64,000 nucleotides of DNA. Origin: Dehalococcoidia bacterium. GTDB lineage: Bacteria > Chloroflexota > Dehalococcoidia > DSTF01 > JALHUB01. The notes under the pieces were generated by a model. The model was not told the origin of the DNA. It ran no database searches and saw nothing but the letters and a program-made list of their open reading frames with translations. The number at the start of each line of letters is the position of its first letter. The stretch's first letter is position 1. The stretch covers positions 186,001 through 250,000 of the forward strand of contig JASEFU010000003.1 of NCBI GenBank assembly GCA_030018455.1, given 5' to 3'. The position numbers and the translations under genes were made by a program. Positions 18,847 through 27,396 of the stretch are shown piece after piece.

Positions 18847-19977
18847 TTAACCTGCCCCGGTTCCAATGATTGTGGAGATGTCGCCGTTGTCCGGGCTGAC
18901 CGCAAGCAGCGCCCCGTCCTTCGTGCTCAAGTAAACGGTGCCGTCTCTCAGCAGCAGATCGGAGAGGACGCCGGAGCCCGCATCCTTCGACCACCGTTCC
19001 TCACCGGTCGCGGCGTTGATGCCGTAGATGCCTCCGTTTTCATCCGCCACGACAAGCGTGCCGCCCGACAGCGCCGGCGCCGCCCGAACGCCTCCGTCTG
19101 CCCTGAAAGGCCCGTCCCACAGGAGCTTCCCGTCGTCCCTGTCCAGCGCGTAGACATCGCCGCCCAGGTTGCCTACGAAGACCGCGTCCTCGCCGAGCGC
19201 CGCGCGGTTCCAGAACCAGTCGCTGCTGTCGAACGACCAGACCATTTCCCCCGATGACGCGTCGAGGGCGTAGAACTTGCTGTTCAGCGCTCCCACATAC
19301 ACCCGCCCGCCGTCGACCACCGGGGTCGAAGTTATCGACGCGTCCGCCTCGAACTCCCAGCGTAGCTGGCCGGTGGCGGCGTCGAGCGCGTACAGTTTTT
19401 TGTCCATCGAGCCGAAGTAGACTACGCCCCCGCTCACAGTCGGGGTTGACCACACCTTGTCTCCCGTGCAGAAGGGCTTCCAGCGTTCACTGCCGTCATC
19501 GACGGCAAGGGCGTAGAGGCAGCCGTCCGACGACCCGACGTATACTGTGTCGCCTTCCACCGCCGGCCCGCCGACGATGGGCCCGCCCGTCTCCAAAGCC
19601 CAGACCGTCCGTCCGTCTGCCAGGTCTAGAGCGTACAGCACGTCGTTGTAGTCGCCCACGAAGACCATTTGCGTTGCTACGGCGGCTGTGCCGTAAAGGC
19701 CGAGCAATTCGGGCGCGTCCTTCACGTTTTCAGGCGGGAACCGCCAGACTTCCTCGTTGTCGGCCGTCAGGTCGAGCGCGACCAGCCGGTTGTGGTCGAT
19801 GGAGGCGATCAGAAGGCTATCCGATGATGCGGGGCCTGCCCACCCTTCCGGGCCCGCAACCGCCCTGCATCCGACGATGACCAGCGACAGCGGCAGCAGA
19901 ACCAGCAGCAGTGCGAAGCTCTTGAATCTCCCTGAGATCTTCTTTCCTCCCGCTAGCGTTTCACGTGAAACGGTCAT
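18847..19977 (-). CDS. PQQ-repeat (BamB-like) beta-propeller lipoprotein
   Basis: 376 aa: N-terminal signal with lipobox IVGC (about residue 37), then seven or eight repeats of the PQQ type (YALDxxxGxxxW, repeated as [36 protein letters not shown] and others), giving an extracytoplasmic propeller. Fold is clear, role is not; it may be a scaffold for secreted or membrane proteins handled by YidC. The ATG at 19977 overlaps the yidD stop (ATGA). Codons 3-7 (VSRET) are the parS-like palindrome, an overlap of segregation site and coding sequence. Confidence 0.88.
   Translation of the reverse strand: MTVSRETLAGGKKISGRFKSFALLLVLLPLSLVIVGCRAVAGPEGWAGPASSDSLLIASIDHNRLVALDLTADNEEVWRFPPENVKDAPELLGLYGTAAVATQMVFVGDYNDVLYALDLADGRTVWALETGGPIVGGPAVEGDTVYVGSSDGCLYALAVDDGSERWKPFCTGDKVWSTPTVSGGVVYFGSMDKKLYALDAATGQLRWEFEADASITSTPVVDGGRVYVGALNSKFYALDASSGEMVWSFDSSDWFWNRAALGEDAVFVGNLGGDVYALDRDDGKLLWDGPFRADGGVRAAPALSGGTLVVADENGGIYGINAATGEERWSKDAGSGVLSDLLLRDGTVYLSTKDGALLAVSPDNGDISTIIGTGAG
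19958..19971. other. parS-like ParB binding site
   Basis: GTTTCACGTGAAAC, a 14-bp perfect palindrome identical to the core of the widely conserved parS 16-mer; only the outermost pair differs (C...G instead of T...A). It lies within codons 3-7 of the PQQ lipoprotein gene, 3.5 kb from parA and 4.3 kb from parB. It is the only copy I noticed in the window. Confidence 0.88.
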
Positions 19978-20186
19978 TCCGGCACAGGATCGTAGCCGCC
20001 GCGGCCGAACGGACGGCAGCGGCTGAGACGGCGCAGGGTCAGCCAGCCGCCTTTAAGCACGCCGTGCCGCTCCACCGCCTCGTAACCGTATTGCGAGCAC
20101 GTCGGCTGGAAGCGGCAAGCGGGGGCTTGAAACGGCGACACCGATCGCTGATAGAAGCGGATTGTCGCCAGTATGAGACGTTTCAC
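19974..20186 (-). CDS. yidD: Membrane protein insertion efficiency factor YidD
   Basis: 70-aa membrane-associated basic protein with the family pattern: [10 protein letters not shown] at the N-terminus and [32 protein letters not shown] with its conserved cysteines. Helps YidC-dependent insertion. GTG at 20186 overlaps the rnpA stop, and its own stop overlaps the next gene, so three genes are chained by 4-base overlaps. Confidence 0.95.
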   Translation of the reverse strand: MKRLILATIRFYQRSVSPFQAPACRFQPTCSQYGYEAVERHGVLKGGWLTLRRLSRCRPFGRGGYDPVPE

Positions 20187-20545
20187 TCTTCTCTGACCTC
20201 TTTCGCCGAGACCCGGCTTTCTTTCAGGCCTCCCTTTTCCACCAATCGGACCAGCGAGCGCCGCAGCGCCTGATAATCGGCCTCAGCGGCCCCCGCACGC
20301 GCTATCACCACCACGTCCCATCCCCCCTTCAGCCCTTCCGCCCGTATCGCCTCGCGCAGCCGGCGCCTCACCCGGTTCCGCACGACAGCCTTCCCGACGC
20401 GCCGACTCACGACGAAACCGTAGCGGTTCCGGGCGAGCCTGTTCTCCATGAAGCGCAATACCAGGAGCCTGTCGGCGACGGAGCGTCCTTTCTTGTGGAC
20501 TGTCGTAAAGTCCTTCGACTTCGTGAGACGCTGTGCCCGTCGCAT
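20183..20545 (-). CDS. rnpA: Ribonuclease P protein component
   Basis: 120-aa basic protein that binds the RNase P RNA and helps mature tRNA 5' ends. The RNR motif is [13 protein letters not shown] (about 57-69), preceded by [15 protein letters not shown] at 20545, 21 bases after the rpmH stop. The C-terminal 15 residues are a variable charged tail. Confidence 0.95.
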   Translation of the reverse strand: MRRAQRLTKSKDFTTVHKKGRSVADRLLVLRFMENRLARNRYGFVVSRRVGKAVVRNRVRRRLREAIRAEGLKGGWDVVVIARAGAAEADYQALRRSLVRLVEKGGLKESRVSAKEVREE

Positions 20546-20566
20546 GGCGCCCCGGCCCCACCCCCT

Positions 20567-20710
20567 TTATCCGGAGACAGTAAGCCGGTAGCGTCCCTTT
20601 AGCCGGCGCGCCCGAAGCACGAGCCGCCCTCCTCGCGTGCTCATGCGGGCACGGAAGCCGTGCTCTCGCTTTCGAGGGATACGTTTCGGTTGGTAGGTGC
20701 GTTTAGGCAA
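20567..20710 (-). CDS. rpmH: 50S ribosomal protein L34
   Basis: A 47-aa ribosomal protein on the minus strand with TTG start at 20710 and TAA at 20567-20569. The sequence has the L34 pattern: [19 protein letters not shown], then [24 protein letters not shown] lies eight bases before the TTG. First gene of the rpmH-rnpA-yidD-yidC-jag cluster, 22-25 bases from a predicted transcription start. Confidence 0.96.
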   Translation of the reverse strand: MPKRTYQPKRIPRKREHGFRARMSTRGGRLVLRARRLKGRYRLTVSG

Positions 20711-20739
20711 GTCGCGATCCTTATAGAGAATACCAAACA

Positions 20740-20768
20740 ATCATAGGGCAGGGCATAAAGCGTGTCAA
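20740..20768 (-). promoter_or_regulatory. Strong promoter of the rpmH cluster
   Basis: Minus-strand TTGACA (20768-20763), 17-bp spacer, TATGAT (20745-20740): near-consensus. It predicts a very short leader before rpmH and would drive a chain of ten genes down to the dinB-like gene, including parA and parB. Confidence 0.85.
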
Positions 20769-20789
20769 ATCGAAGGACAGTCCGCCGCG

Positions 20790-23039
20790 TCAGTAGGGAA
20801 GGCGCGGGTACGCTTCTCCCTGGTGGAGGTACCGGTACACCGCCAGGTTCTCTATGACCCGCCGCACGTATAGCTTCGTCTCGCCCAGGTCGATCTCCTC
20901 GACGAAGAGATCGACGTCATCCGGCGCCGCCGAGCGCCAGCGAGCGGCGTTCCCCGGCCCCGCGTTGTAGGCCGCGAGCGCGTGATAAAGGTTGCCGTCG
21001 AAGGTGGAAAGCTGATTAGCCAGGTAGTGGGCGCCGAACCGCACGCTCGTCTCCGGCCGCAGCAGCGCTTTCACCTCGAATTCGCGTCCCAGCTCCCGCG
21101 CGATCTCCTCACCCGTAGAGGGGATTACCTGCGTCAGCCCGCTTGCCCCCGCCGATGAGCCGGCCAGCGGATCGAAGAAGCTCTCCTGACGTATCAGCGC
21201 CAGCATCATCAGCGGCGACACCCCTTCCGCCTCCTCCGCCGACTCCATCAGTTCCTCATAGCCATAAGGGTAACCCAGGTGAAGAAGTTCCCCCGGCGCC
21301 TCGCCCAACCGATCGCCCGGCACCCTCTCGAGAATGAGCTGCGCGCTCCGCGCCGATATCTCCGTCAGCCCGAAAGCGCGCGCCGTCCGCGACAGCGCTA
21401 ACAGCCGACTTGCGCTGTTCGGGCCGTACATCAGCTCTCGCAGTTCATCGCCTGCCTCGCGGGGCATTCCCAGCGCTATCAGGTCGAGTCCGCGCAGCCA
21501 CCGCTCGTCCAGCCAGAGCATCCAGCCGTCGCCCCCGCTCTGCCCCGTTACTTCCGCCAGCCAATCGCCCGCGTCTTTCGCTTCAGGTGTTTCGGAGGCG
21601 GGAGCCGGCGTCTCCCGACCCGCGAAGTTCTCCCTGAGCAGGACATCCGCCCTCAGCCCGTAATAGCTCAGCGGTTGAGCGCTGCGGAGCCCTTCCAGGC
21701 GCGATTTCCCTGCCTCCTCTTTGCCCGACGCGAGTTCCGCCTTTGCGGTCCACAACAGCGCCCGTCCTCTCTCATCTTCGGAAGGCGCCAGGGCCGCCGC
21801 TATTCCCCAAATGGACGCTGCCTCCGCGACCCGGCCATCCAGGTACAACACCAGCCCGCTCCGAAACGCCGCTTCAGGCGCCAGCTCGGCCCCCGGGTAC
21901 TCCGACGATATCAGCTCGTAGACTTCGAGTGCCTCTTCCAGGCGCCCGCCCTTCTCAAGCAGCCGTCCCCGCCACCATAACGCGTCGTCTGCCAGCGGGG
22001 CCTCCGGCGCCATTTCGTACGCCGTCGCGTACTCCCGTATCGCCGCGGCGTCGTCGCCCAAGCGCTCGTGTATCGCGCCCAAGTAGTAGTGCGCGGCGGC
22101 CGCCCTCTCTCCCGTCGCTTCCTCTTCCAGCGACCGCTGCAGCGCCTCCCGCGCCTCCTCGTTCTGGAAGTGACGGTAGTAGACGAGCCCCTCGTCAAAC
22201 GGGTCGATTTCCACCCCCGCGTCGAGCAACGACGCCAGCGCCTCGCTCGCCGCCGACGTTATCGGGTACTCCGTCACGACCTTCCGCGCGTCGTTTGCCC
22301 ACGTCGGATCGCCGGCCGAGCGCTTTATCACGCTCATGCGCCAGAGCGCCAGCGCGCGGTCCGCCGCCGATTCGCTTTCCGAAAGCAACCGCCCGTACCA
22401 CCTGAGGGCTTCGGCGTCGCTGCCCACCTCGAATTCCTGCGCCATCATCAGCAGCACCGCCGGCCGCCGGCGTTCGGGCAACTCAGACAGGGCCGCTTCC
22501 GCCTCCCGCGAGGCTTCCTCCATCCGTCCCATCGATGCCAGAAGCCGCGCCATCTCCACCCGCGCGTATGCCGCCGCCAGGCCACCCTCGGTCACGTACC
22601 GCGAAAACATCGCCAGCGCCTCTTCGTCCCGTCCGAGGCCGGCCAGCGCCCGCGCCGATAGGAAATGCCCGGGTGCCAGGTTGCCCTCTTCCCCTGCCTC
22701 CTCCAGATACGCCGCCGCCTGCTCATGCGCCTCGTCGTAGCGCTCCTCCCACAGGAGGATCCGCGCCGACGCCAGCCGCGCCTCCTGGCGGTCGGACTCG
22801 CGGCCCCTCTCGATCACGGACGCGTACACCGCCAGCGCCTCTTCGTACCGGCCGTCACGGTAGTACGCCTGCCCCAGCGCCAGATCGGGGGGAGAGGACG
22901 TGGCCTGAGACGTGCCGGCCGCCGCCGTTAGCAGTTCGGTTTCCGAAGGGGCGTCGTCGCCGTCGAGATCGTACCGGAACAGGATGAAGGCGGCGACGGC
23001 CCCCACGGAGAGGACCACAAGGAAAAGACGAAGGGGCAT
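20790..23039 (-). CDS. Soluble lytic murein transglycosylase with TPR repeats
   Basis: 749 aa. An N-terminal membrane anchor (about 3-20) is followed by a long all-helical region of TPR-like repeats (40-560) and a C-terminal SLT domain. The catalytic Glu619 sits in ALIRQESFFDP with GASGLTQVIPSTG and AAYNAGPGN, the family signatures. It should cleave the peptidoglycan MurNAc-GlcNAc bond outside the membrane. Length and build resemble E. coli Slt70 with a tether instead of a cleaved signal. ATG at 23039. Upstream of it, a divergent gene begins at 23155. Confidence 0.92.
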   Translation of the reverse strand: MPLRLFLVVLSVGAVAAFILFRYDLDGDDAPSETELLTAAAGTSQATSSPPDLALGQAYYRDGRYEEALAVYASVIERGRESDRQEARLASARILLWEERYDEAHEQAAAYLEEAGEEGNLAPGHFLSARALAGLGRDEEALAMFSRYVTEGGLAAAYARVEMARLLASMGRMEEASREAEAALSELPERRRPAVLLMMAQEFEVGSDAEALRWYGRLLSESESAADRALALWRMSVIKRSAGDPTWANDARKVVTEYPITSAASEALASLLDAGVEIDPFDEGLVYYRHFQNEEAREALQRSLEEEATGERAAAAHYYLGAIHERLGDDAAAIREYATAYEMAPEAPLADDALWWRGRLLEKGGRLEEALEVYELISSEYPGAELAPEAAFRSGLVLYLDGRVAEAASIWGIAAALAPSEDERGRALLWTAKAELASGKEEAGKSRLEGLRSAQPLSYYGLRADVLLRENFAGRETPAPASETPEAKDAGDWLAEVTGQSGGDGWMLWLDERWLRGLDLIALGMPREAGDELRELMYGPNSASRLLALSRTARAFGLTEISARSAQLILERVPGDRLGEAPGELLHLGYPYGYEELMESAEEAEGVSPLMMLALIRQESFFDPLAGSSAGASGLTQVIPSTGEEIARELGREFEVKALLRPETSVRFGAHYLANQLSTFDGNLYHALAAYNAGPGNAARWRSAAPDDVDLFVEEIDLGETKLYVRRVIENLAVYRYLHQGEAYPRLPY

Positions 23040-23087
23040 CTCAGTCGCTTACGATATCCGCGCTCTCGGATAGGCCTCAATGTTCAG

Positions 23088-23116
23088 TTGACATCGATTA
23101 TGTCCAATGTTACACT
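23088..23116 (+). promoter_or_regulatory. Promoter of the unknown gene and alr
   Basis: TTGACA (23088-23093), 17-bp spacer, TACACT (23111-23116). An in-frame ATG at 23107 lies inside the spacer and so cannot be the usual start; the ATG at 23155 fits a leader of about 32 bases. Confidence 0.7.
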
Positions 23117-23154
23117 CGCAAGGTAGCGGCGTCAAAGCGCCTCACCTATCTCCC

Positions 23155-23637
23155 ATGAACCTTTTTCGCTTTACCGTCATCGATTGCACCGGAGGAATCA
23201 GCTTCGTTGCCCACGGCGACGCCCTCCCCGCTCTTCTCAAAGCCTGCTCCGACGGTCCCGACACCGTCACCGCTCTCCTGGAGGGCGTCGACCCCTACTA
23301 TCGTAGCTTGCGCGAGTACGTCCTCAACGGCCTGGCTGTATTCGATGAACACAACGCCCACGGCAACCACGACGCCATCGCCAGCGCCTTCGACGTCTGT
23401 CGGCCCCACGAGCAGCCCGTCTTCCGCATCGTCGACGACCGCACGAGAGAGGAGAGCTTGCGCCCCGTGAAGGCGGGCGCTATCATCTTTAACCTCTCCG
23501 CTAAGAGGATCGTGCAGATTCAGAACACGTACCGGGAGATAAGCCGCGACGGCCGCGGCCGCGTCTTCGATGGGGAGAACATGACCAACTCCATCTTTCG
23601 GTACCGCCTGCCCGCCGAGTGGCAAGTCGTTCCCTAG
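23155..23637 (+). CDS. Protein of unknown function upstream of alanine racemase
   Basis: 160 aa, soluble, no signal peptide or membrane segment. I recognise no family. It has a mixed alpha/beta look, begins NLFRFTVIDCTGG, contains HNAHGNHDAI near residue 70, and ends with a basic, Arg-rich region (IVQIQNTYREISRDGRGR). The start at 23155 was chosen from the promoter at 23088-23116. It is followed after 13 bases by alr on the same strand, so the two are probably co-transcribed; whether they are functionally linked is unknown. Confidence 0.75.
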   Translation: MNLFRFTVIDCTGGISFVAHGDALPALLKACSDGPDTVTALLEGVDPYYRSLREYVLNGLAVFDEHNAHGNHDAIASAFDVCRPHEQPVFRIVDDRTREESLRPVKAGAIIFNLSAKRIVQIQNTYREISRDGRGRVFDGENMTNSIFRYRLPAEWQVVP

Positions 23638-23650
23638 CGCCGCCTCTCTC

Positions 23651-24856
23651 ATGGATGAGACTCCCCCCGCACAATCCACCGACTGGTCCGGTCGACCCGT
23701 CTGGGCCGATATCGATCTCGACGCCCTGGGCGAAAACGTGCGGCAGCTCAAGCGTCAGGCCGGCGGCGCCGCTCTCATGGCCGTCGTTAAGGCGAACGCC
23801 TACGGACACGGCGCAATCGCCGTCTCCCGCGCCGCTCTCGCGGCCGGGGCGGAGCGCCTCGCCGTCATCTGCGTGGACGAGGGAGATGAACTGCGCAGGG
23901 CCGGCATCAACGTCCCCATTCTCGTCATGGGGTTCACTCCTCTCTCACAGGCGGAACGCGTCGTCGAACTGGGGCTCACCCCCACCGTCAGCACCCCGGA
24001 ACTCGCCCACGCACTCGCCCAGCTTGCCCGGAAAAAAGGCATTGTCCAGCCCATCCACCTCAAGGTGGAGACCGGCCTCAACCGCTACGGCCTGCCGCCC
24101 GAGCAGCTCCTGCCGCTCGCCGAGTCGCTGCGCGACGAACCGGGGTTGCGCATCGAGGCGCTCTTCACCCACTTCGCCACCGGCGATGAGGACGATAAGA
24201 GCTACGTGCATTACCAGCTCGATAGGTTCAAGCGCGTCGCCGGCGCTTTGCCCTGGATTCCACTAAGGCATGTAGCCAATACCATTACCCTCCTCAACAT
24301 GCCCGATCTCTCGTTTGACATCGTCCGGCCCGGTATCGGGCTTTACGGCTGCTACCCGTCGCCGGAGGCGCGTTCCGTGCCCCTGCGGCCCGTCCTCTCC
24401 CTCAAGAGCCGCGTCGCGCGGTTACGCCGCCTCGAGCCGGGCGAGAGCGTCAGCTACGGCTGCACGTGGACAGCCGCCCGTCCCAGCGTCATTGCCCTGG
24501 TGATGTGCGGCTACGCCGACGGCCTCCGCAGGGAACTGTCGAACAAGGGAAGCGTGCTCATCCGGGGACGTCGAGCGCCGATCGTCGGACGGATAGCGAT
24601 GGACATGTGCGTGGTCGACGTGACCGAGATACCGTACGTCGCCCTCGACGACGAAGTTGTGATAATCGGACGCCAGCGCGACGAGGAGATCACGGCGGAG
24701 GAGCTTGCCGCGCTCTGCGGCACCATCAACTACGAAATCCTCGCCGGTATCAGCGCCCGCGTGCCCCGCGTCTACCGCCGGGCAGGACAGATCGTGGCCG
24801 CGCAGACGCTCGTAGAAAAGCCCGCTCCGGAAACGCTGCCTTCGCAAGACAGTTAG
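23651..24856 (+). CDS. alr: Alanine racemase
   Basis: 401-aa PLP enzyme that interconverts L- and D-alanine for peptidoglycan. The PLP lysine is Lys47 (VVKANAYGHG) and the second catalytic base Tyr269 (SVSYGCTW) comes from the partner subunit; GYADGL and the DMC motif (MDMCVVDVT) complete the active site. N-terminal barrel and C-terminal beta domain are both full-length. Presence fits a peptidoglycan-containing cell, in line with the nearby lytic transglycosylase and M23 genes. Confidence 0.95.
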   Translation: MDETPPAQSTDWSGRPVWADIDLDALGENVRQLKRQAGGAALMAVVKANAYGHGAIAVSRAALAAGAERLAVICVDEGDELRRAGINVPILVMGFTPLSQAERVVELGLTPTVSTPELAHALAQLARKKGIVQPIHLKVETGLNRYGLPPEQLLPLAESLRDEPGLRIEALFTHFATGDEDDKSYVHYQLDRFKRVAGALPWIPLRHVANTITLLNMPDLSFDIVRPGIGLYGCYPSPEARSVPLRPVLSLKSRVARLRRLEPGESVSYGCTWTAARPSVIALVMCGYADGLRRELSNKGSVLIRGRRAPIVGRIAMDMCVVDVTEIPYVALDDEVVIIGRQRDEEITAEELAALCGTINYEILAGISARVPRVYRRAGQIVAAQTLVEKPAPETLPSQDS

Positions 24857-24879
24857 CTCCCGCCCGAATGCGCGGCTTT

Positions 24880-24896
24880 GGGCCAGCCTCTGGCCC
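24880..24896. terminator. Hairpin after alr
   Basis: GGGCCAG-CCT-CTGGCCC, 23 bases after the alr stop codon. No U-tract, so terminator function is tentative. Confidence 0.4.
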
Positions 24897-24956
24897 TAAC
24901 ACGGCAAATCGGCTATCATTTGCTCGCCGATAATCGAAAGTGAAGGGATGACGACG

Positions 24957-25328
24957 ATGCTGAGGCTCCTGGCGGTCCCGCTGATGGTGACTGTCTTCCT
25001 GGCCCTGGGAGGCCCGCCCTGCACGAACGTTTCCACCCTCGCCGCCGCCGCCCGCTCGCGCGACGCCGGCGCCCCCTGCCTCTGCGCACTCAGCCCCGAC
25101 GTGGTCCGGCAGCTCAATAGCCCGTCGCTACAGGCGGCCCCGACCGTCGAGCCCCAGGACGGCACCGCCGCTGCCGAAGGTGACAACAACGACCTCGTGT
25201 CGGTGCAGATGCTGGTGTTCGCGGTGGCGCTCGCGGCCGCCGCCCTCGGCCTCCTGGGGTACCTCCTGCGACGCACCCTCGGCCTCGATCAGATGCCGCC
25301 GCCGGACGACGGGCCGTCCCACCACTAG
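24957..25328 (+). CDS. Small two-segment membrane protein, function unknown
   Basis: 123 aa with an N-terminal hydrophobic stretch (about 3-20, signal or anchor), a Cys-containing Ala/Pro-rich extracytoplasmic region, and a transmembrane helix near residues 84-105 followed by a short basic and acidic tail. No family recognised. The ATG at 24957 has AAGGG nine bases upstream; another ATG three codons earlier (24948) directly abuts that motif. Stands alone between alr and a convergent gene. Confidence 0.6.
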   Translation: MLRLLAVPLMVTVFLALGGPPCTNVSTLAAAARSRDAGAPCLCALSPDVVRQLNSPSLQAAPTVEPQDGTAAAEGDNNDLVSVQMLVFAVALAAAALGLLGYLLRRTLGLDQMPPPDDGPSHH

Positions 25329-25407
25329 GGCGCGGAAACTCGGGGAAAGAAAGGGGATGCCGGGACTATCCTGAGGGCACGGCCTGAAGCCGGTTCACTG
25401 CGCGGGG

Positions 25408-26226
25408 CTACTCCTCTTCCTCCTCCTCTTCTTCCTCTTCTTCGCCCGCGCGGCCTATCGATGGCAGCGTCGCCGCCCGTTCCTCTCGACGCCGCGGCTG
25501 CGCTGGAACCGCCTCGATCCTCTTGCGCAGCTCTGGGACGGCCTCCAGCACCTGCGCCTCGTTGCCGTTCAGCAGCAGCAGCGACACTCCGGAGTCGCGC
25601 AGCGATTCAAGTTCAGGCGTTTCGAGCGGGGGCGCGGCCGCGATCATGAGCGGCTTGCGCGCCAGCCCGACGACCCGTCGAAGCTCAATCTGCCCCGATA
25701 CTGAGAGGGCGTCATCCGGCTCGCTCAGCATGATCGCCTCCAGCGGCAGGCTCTCTATGGCCCTGAGCTGGCTGTCCCTGACTTCCCCTTGCAGCGCCAG
25801 GACGTAGCCCGCCTTGCTCTCCAGCAGCGCCGCCGCCGGCGTCTTCTCGGCGCTGAACACGAAAAAGTCGATTCCTGCCTCCACCAGCGCCGCCACGCCT
25901 TCGCGGTCGATCTCCTCCTGCCAGACGCCGCACGGGACGTCGCCCGCCGCCTCGACAGCTTTGCGCGCGCTCTCAGCGGCTTCGGCGAGCGCCCCCTCTT
26001 CCCGCTTCCCGCGCGTGAAGAACCCCACGCGATGTCCCTCCGACAGGCGGAACAGGAGCGCGTCCGCCCCCTTTTCCACGGCTGTCGAAACGGCTTCCGC
26101 GTCCGCGGAGTCCAGCCGCAGCACCACAAGGAGCGGCGGTACGCGCCGTCCGGCCGCCGCGCGGAAGCCGATGGGGGCTGCTTCCAGGCGCAGCGCCTTC
26201 TTAATCTTGTCGCCCAGTCTGCTCAT
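25408..26226 (-). CDS. Barrel-like protein with poly-glutamate tail, function unknown
   Basis: 272 aa. The alternation of LLVVLRLDS, GADALLFRLS, GVWQEEI, GIDFFVFSAE, GYVLALQGEV, EAIMLSE, KPLMIAAAP and SLLLLNG looks like the successive beta strands of a TIM barrel, but catalytic motifs are not evident. The C-terminus is a run of eleven glutamates encoded by mixed GAG/GAA codons. ATG at 26226 with GAGGGG six bases upstream. No recognised family or operon partner; the etfA gene downstream is 28 bases beyond a hairpin. Confidence 0.65.
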   Translation of the reverse strand: MSRLGDKIKKALRLEAAPIGFRAAAGRRVPPLLVVLRLDSADAEAVSTAVEKGADALLFRLSEGHRVGFFTRGKREEGALAEAAESARKAVEAAGDVPCGVWQEEIDREGVAALVEAGIDFFVFSAEKTPAAALLESKAGYVLALQGEVRDSQLRAIESLPLEAIMLSEPDDALSVSGQIELRRVVGLARKPLMIAAAPPLETPELESLRDSGVSLLLLNGNEAQVLEAVPELRKRIEAVPAQPRRREERAATLPSIGRAGEEEEEEEEEEE

Positions 26227-26305
26227 TGCTTGCCCCTCGCTTCCGAAAGACGCTGTCGGCGATGATAGCCGCAGGTAGTATCGCTGTCAACAACGCTGAA
26301 TAGGA

Positions 26306-26327
26306 GGGCCAGGCTTGCACCTGGCCC
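26306..26327. terminator. Hairpin between etfA and the poly-Glu protein gene
   Basis: GGGCCAGG-CTTGCA-CCTGGCCC, an 8-bp stem about 54 bases beyond the etfA stop. Likely ends the etf transcript; no strong U-tract. Confidence 0.45.
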
Positions 26328-26380
26328 CCGTTTGCCGTCAGGTCTCACCCGGACGGTGTCCGGGAAGCCCTCATCGATGA

Positions 26381-27364
26381 CTAAGCCTTCAGCTTCTTGC
26401 AGGCCTCCAGCAGCGCCGGCATGACCTTCTTGTAGTCGTCGACGATGCCGAACCGCGACGACTTGAAGACTATGGCTTCCGGGTCCTTGTTGATGGCGAC
26501 GATGGTCTTCGCGCCGCTGCAGCCCGCCATGTGCTGGCTGGCGCCGGAGATGCCGACGGCGAAGTAGAGCGTCGGCCCGACGATCTTCCCCGTCAGCCCG
26601 ATCTGCTCGGAAACGGGGCGCCACCCATTGTCGCAGGCGGCGCGGGTAGCTCCTACGGCTCCTCCCAGCACCTTCGCCAGTTCTTCGAGAATCGCGAACC
26701 CCTCGGCGCTGCCTATGCCGCGCCCGCCGGCCACGATTACCTCCGCATCCTCCAGCCGGATCCCCTCTTCGGCCACTTCCTCATGGGCGACGATCTTGTC
26801 GCGGATCGCGCTTGCGTCCAGGCCGGCGTCCACCTTCGTAACCTGGCCCTGACGCGAGTCATCGCGGGGAAGAGGGTCCTGCGCCTTCGAGCGGATGGTC
26901 GCCAGAACGGGGGATGTGTTGAACGAGTGGATGGCGCGCGCGTTCCCGCCATAGCAGGGGCGCTCCACCATCACCTTGCCGTCCTGCGCCATGACGTTCA
27001 GGCAGTCCATCGCCGCCGTGCTTCCGAGGCGGAAAGCAAGACGGGGGATCAGATCACGCCCCACGTCTGTCTGCCCGCCGAGCACCGCGGCCGGGTCGGC
27101 CTGGGCCACGACCTTCTGCATCGCCGCTGTATAGCCGTCGTTGCTGTACTTCTCGAGCAGCGGGTCGTCGACCACGTACACCTGGTCGGCGCCGTGCGCT
27201 ATCAGGTCCTTGGCCAGCCCTTCAACGCCCGAGCCCAGGAGGGCCGCCTGGACCGGCTGCCCCATCTGGTCGGCGACGCGACGCGCGGCCCCCAGCACCT
27301 CGGTCGTGATCGGCGCGACAGAGCCGCCGCTTGTTTCGGCCACAACCATTATTCCGTTTGCCAT
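26381..27364 (-). CDS. etfA: Electron transfer flavoprotein alpha subunit
   Basis: 327-aa FAD-binding subunit. The C-terminal signature is clear: a [11 protein letters not shown] motif and [28 protein letters not shown], which contacts FAD. With EtfB it takes electrons from acyl-CoA dehydrogenases. ATG at 27364 with GGAG eight bases upstream, 32 bases after etfB. The membrane Fe-S oxidoreductase gene just upstream is the probable electron acceptor. Confidence 0.95.
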   Translation of the reverse strand: MANGIMVVAETSGGSVAPITTEVLGAARRVADQMGQPVQAALLGSGVEGLAKDLIAHGADQVYVVDDPLLEKYSNDGYTAAMQKVVAQADPAAVLGGQTDVGRDLIPRLAFRLGSTAAMDCLNVMAQDGKVMVERPCYGGNARAIHSFNTSPVLATIRSKAQDPLPRDDSRQGQVTKVDAGLDASAIRDKIVAHEEVAEEGIRLEDAEVIVAGGRGIGSAEGFAILEELAKVLGGAVGATRAACDNGWRPVSEQIGLTGKIVGPTLYFAVGISGASQHMAGCSGAKTIVAINKDPEAIVFKSSRFGIVDDYKKVMPALLEACKKLKA

Positions 27365-27396
27365 AGCTCACGCTCCTCGCTTTCTATTGACAAGGG

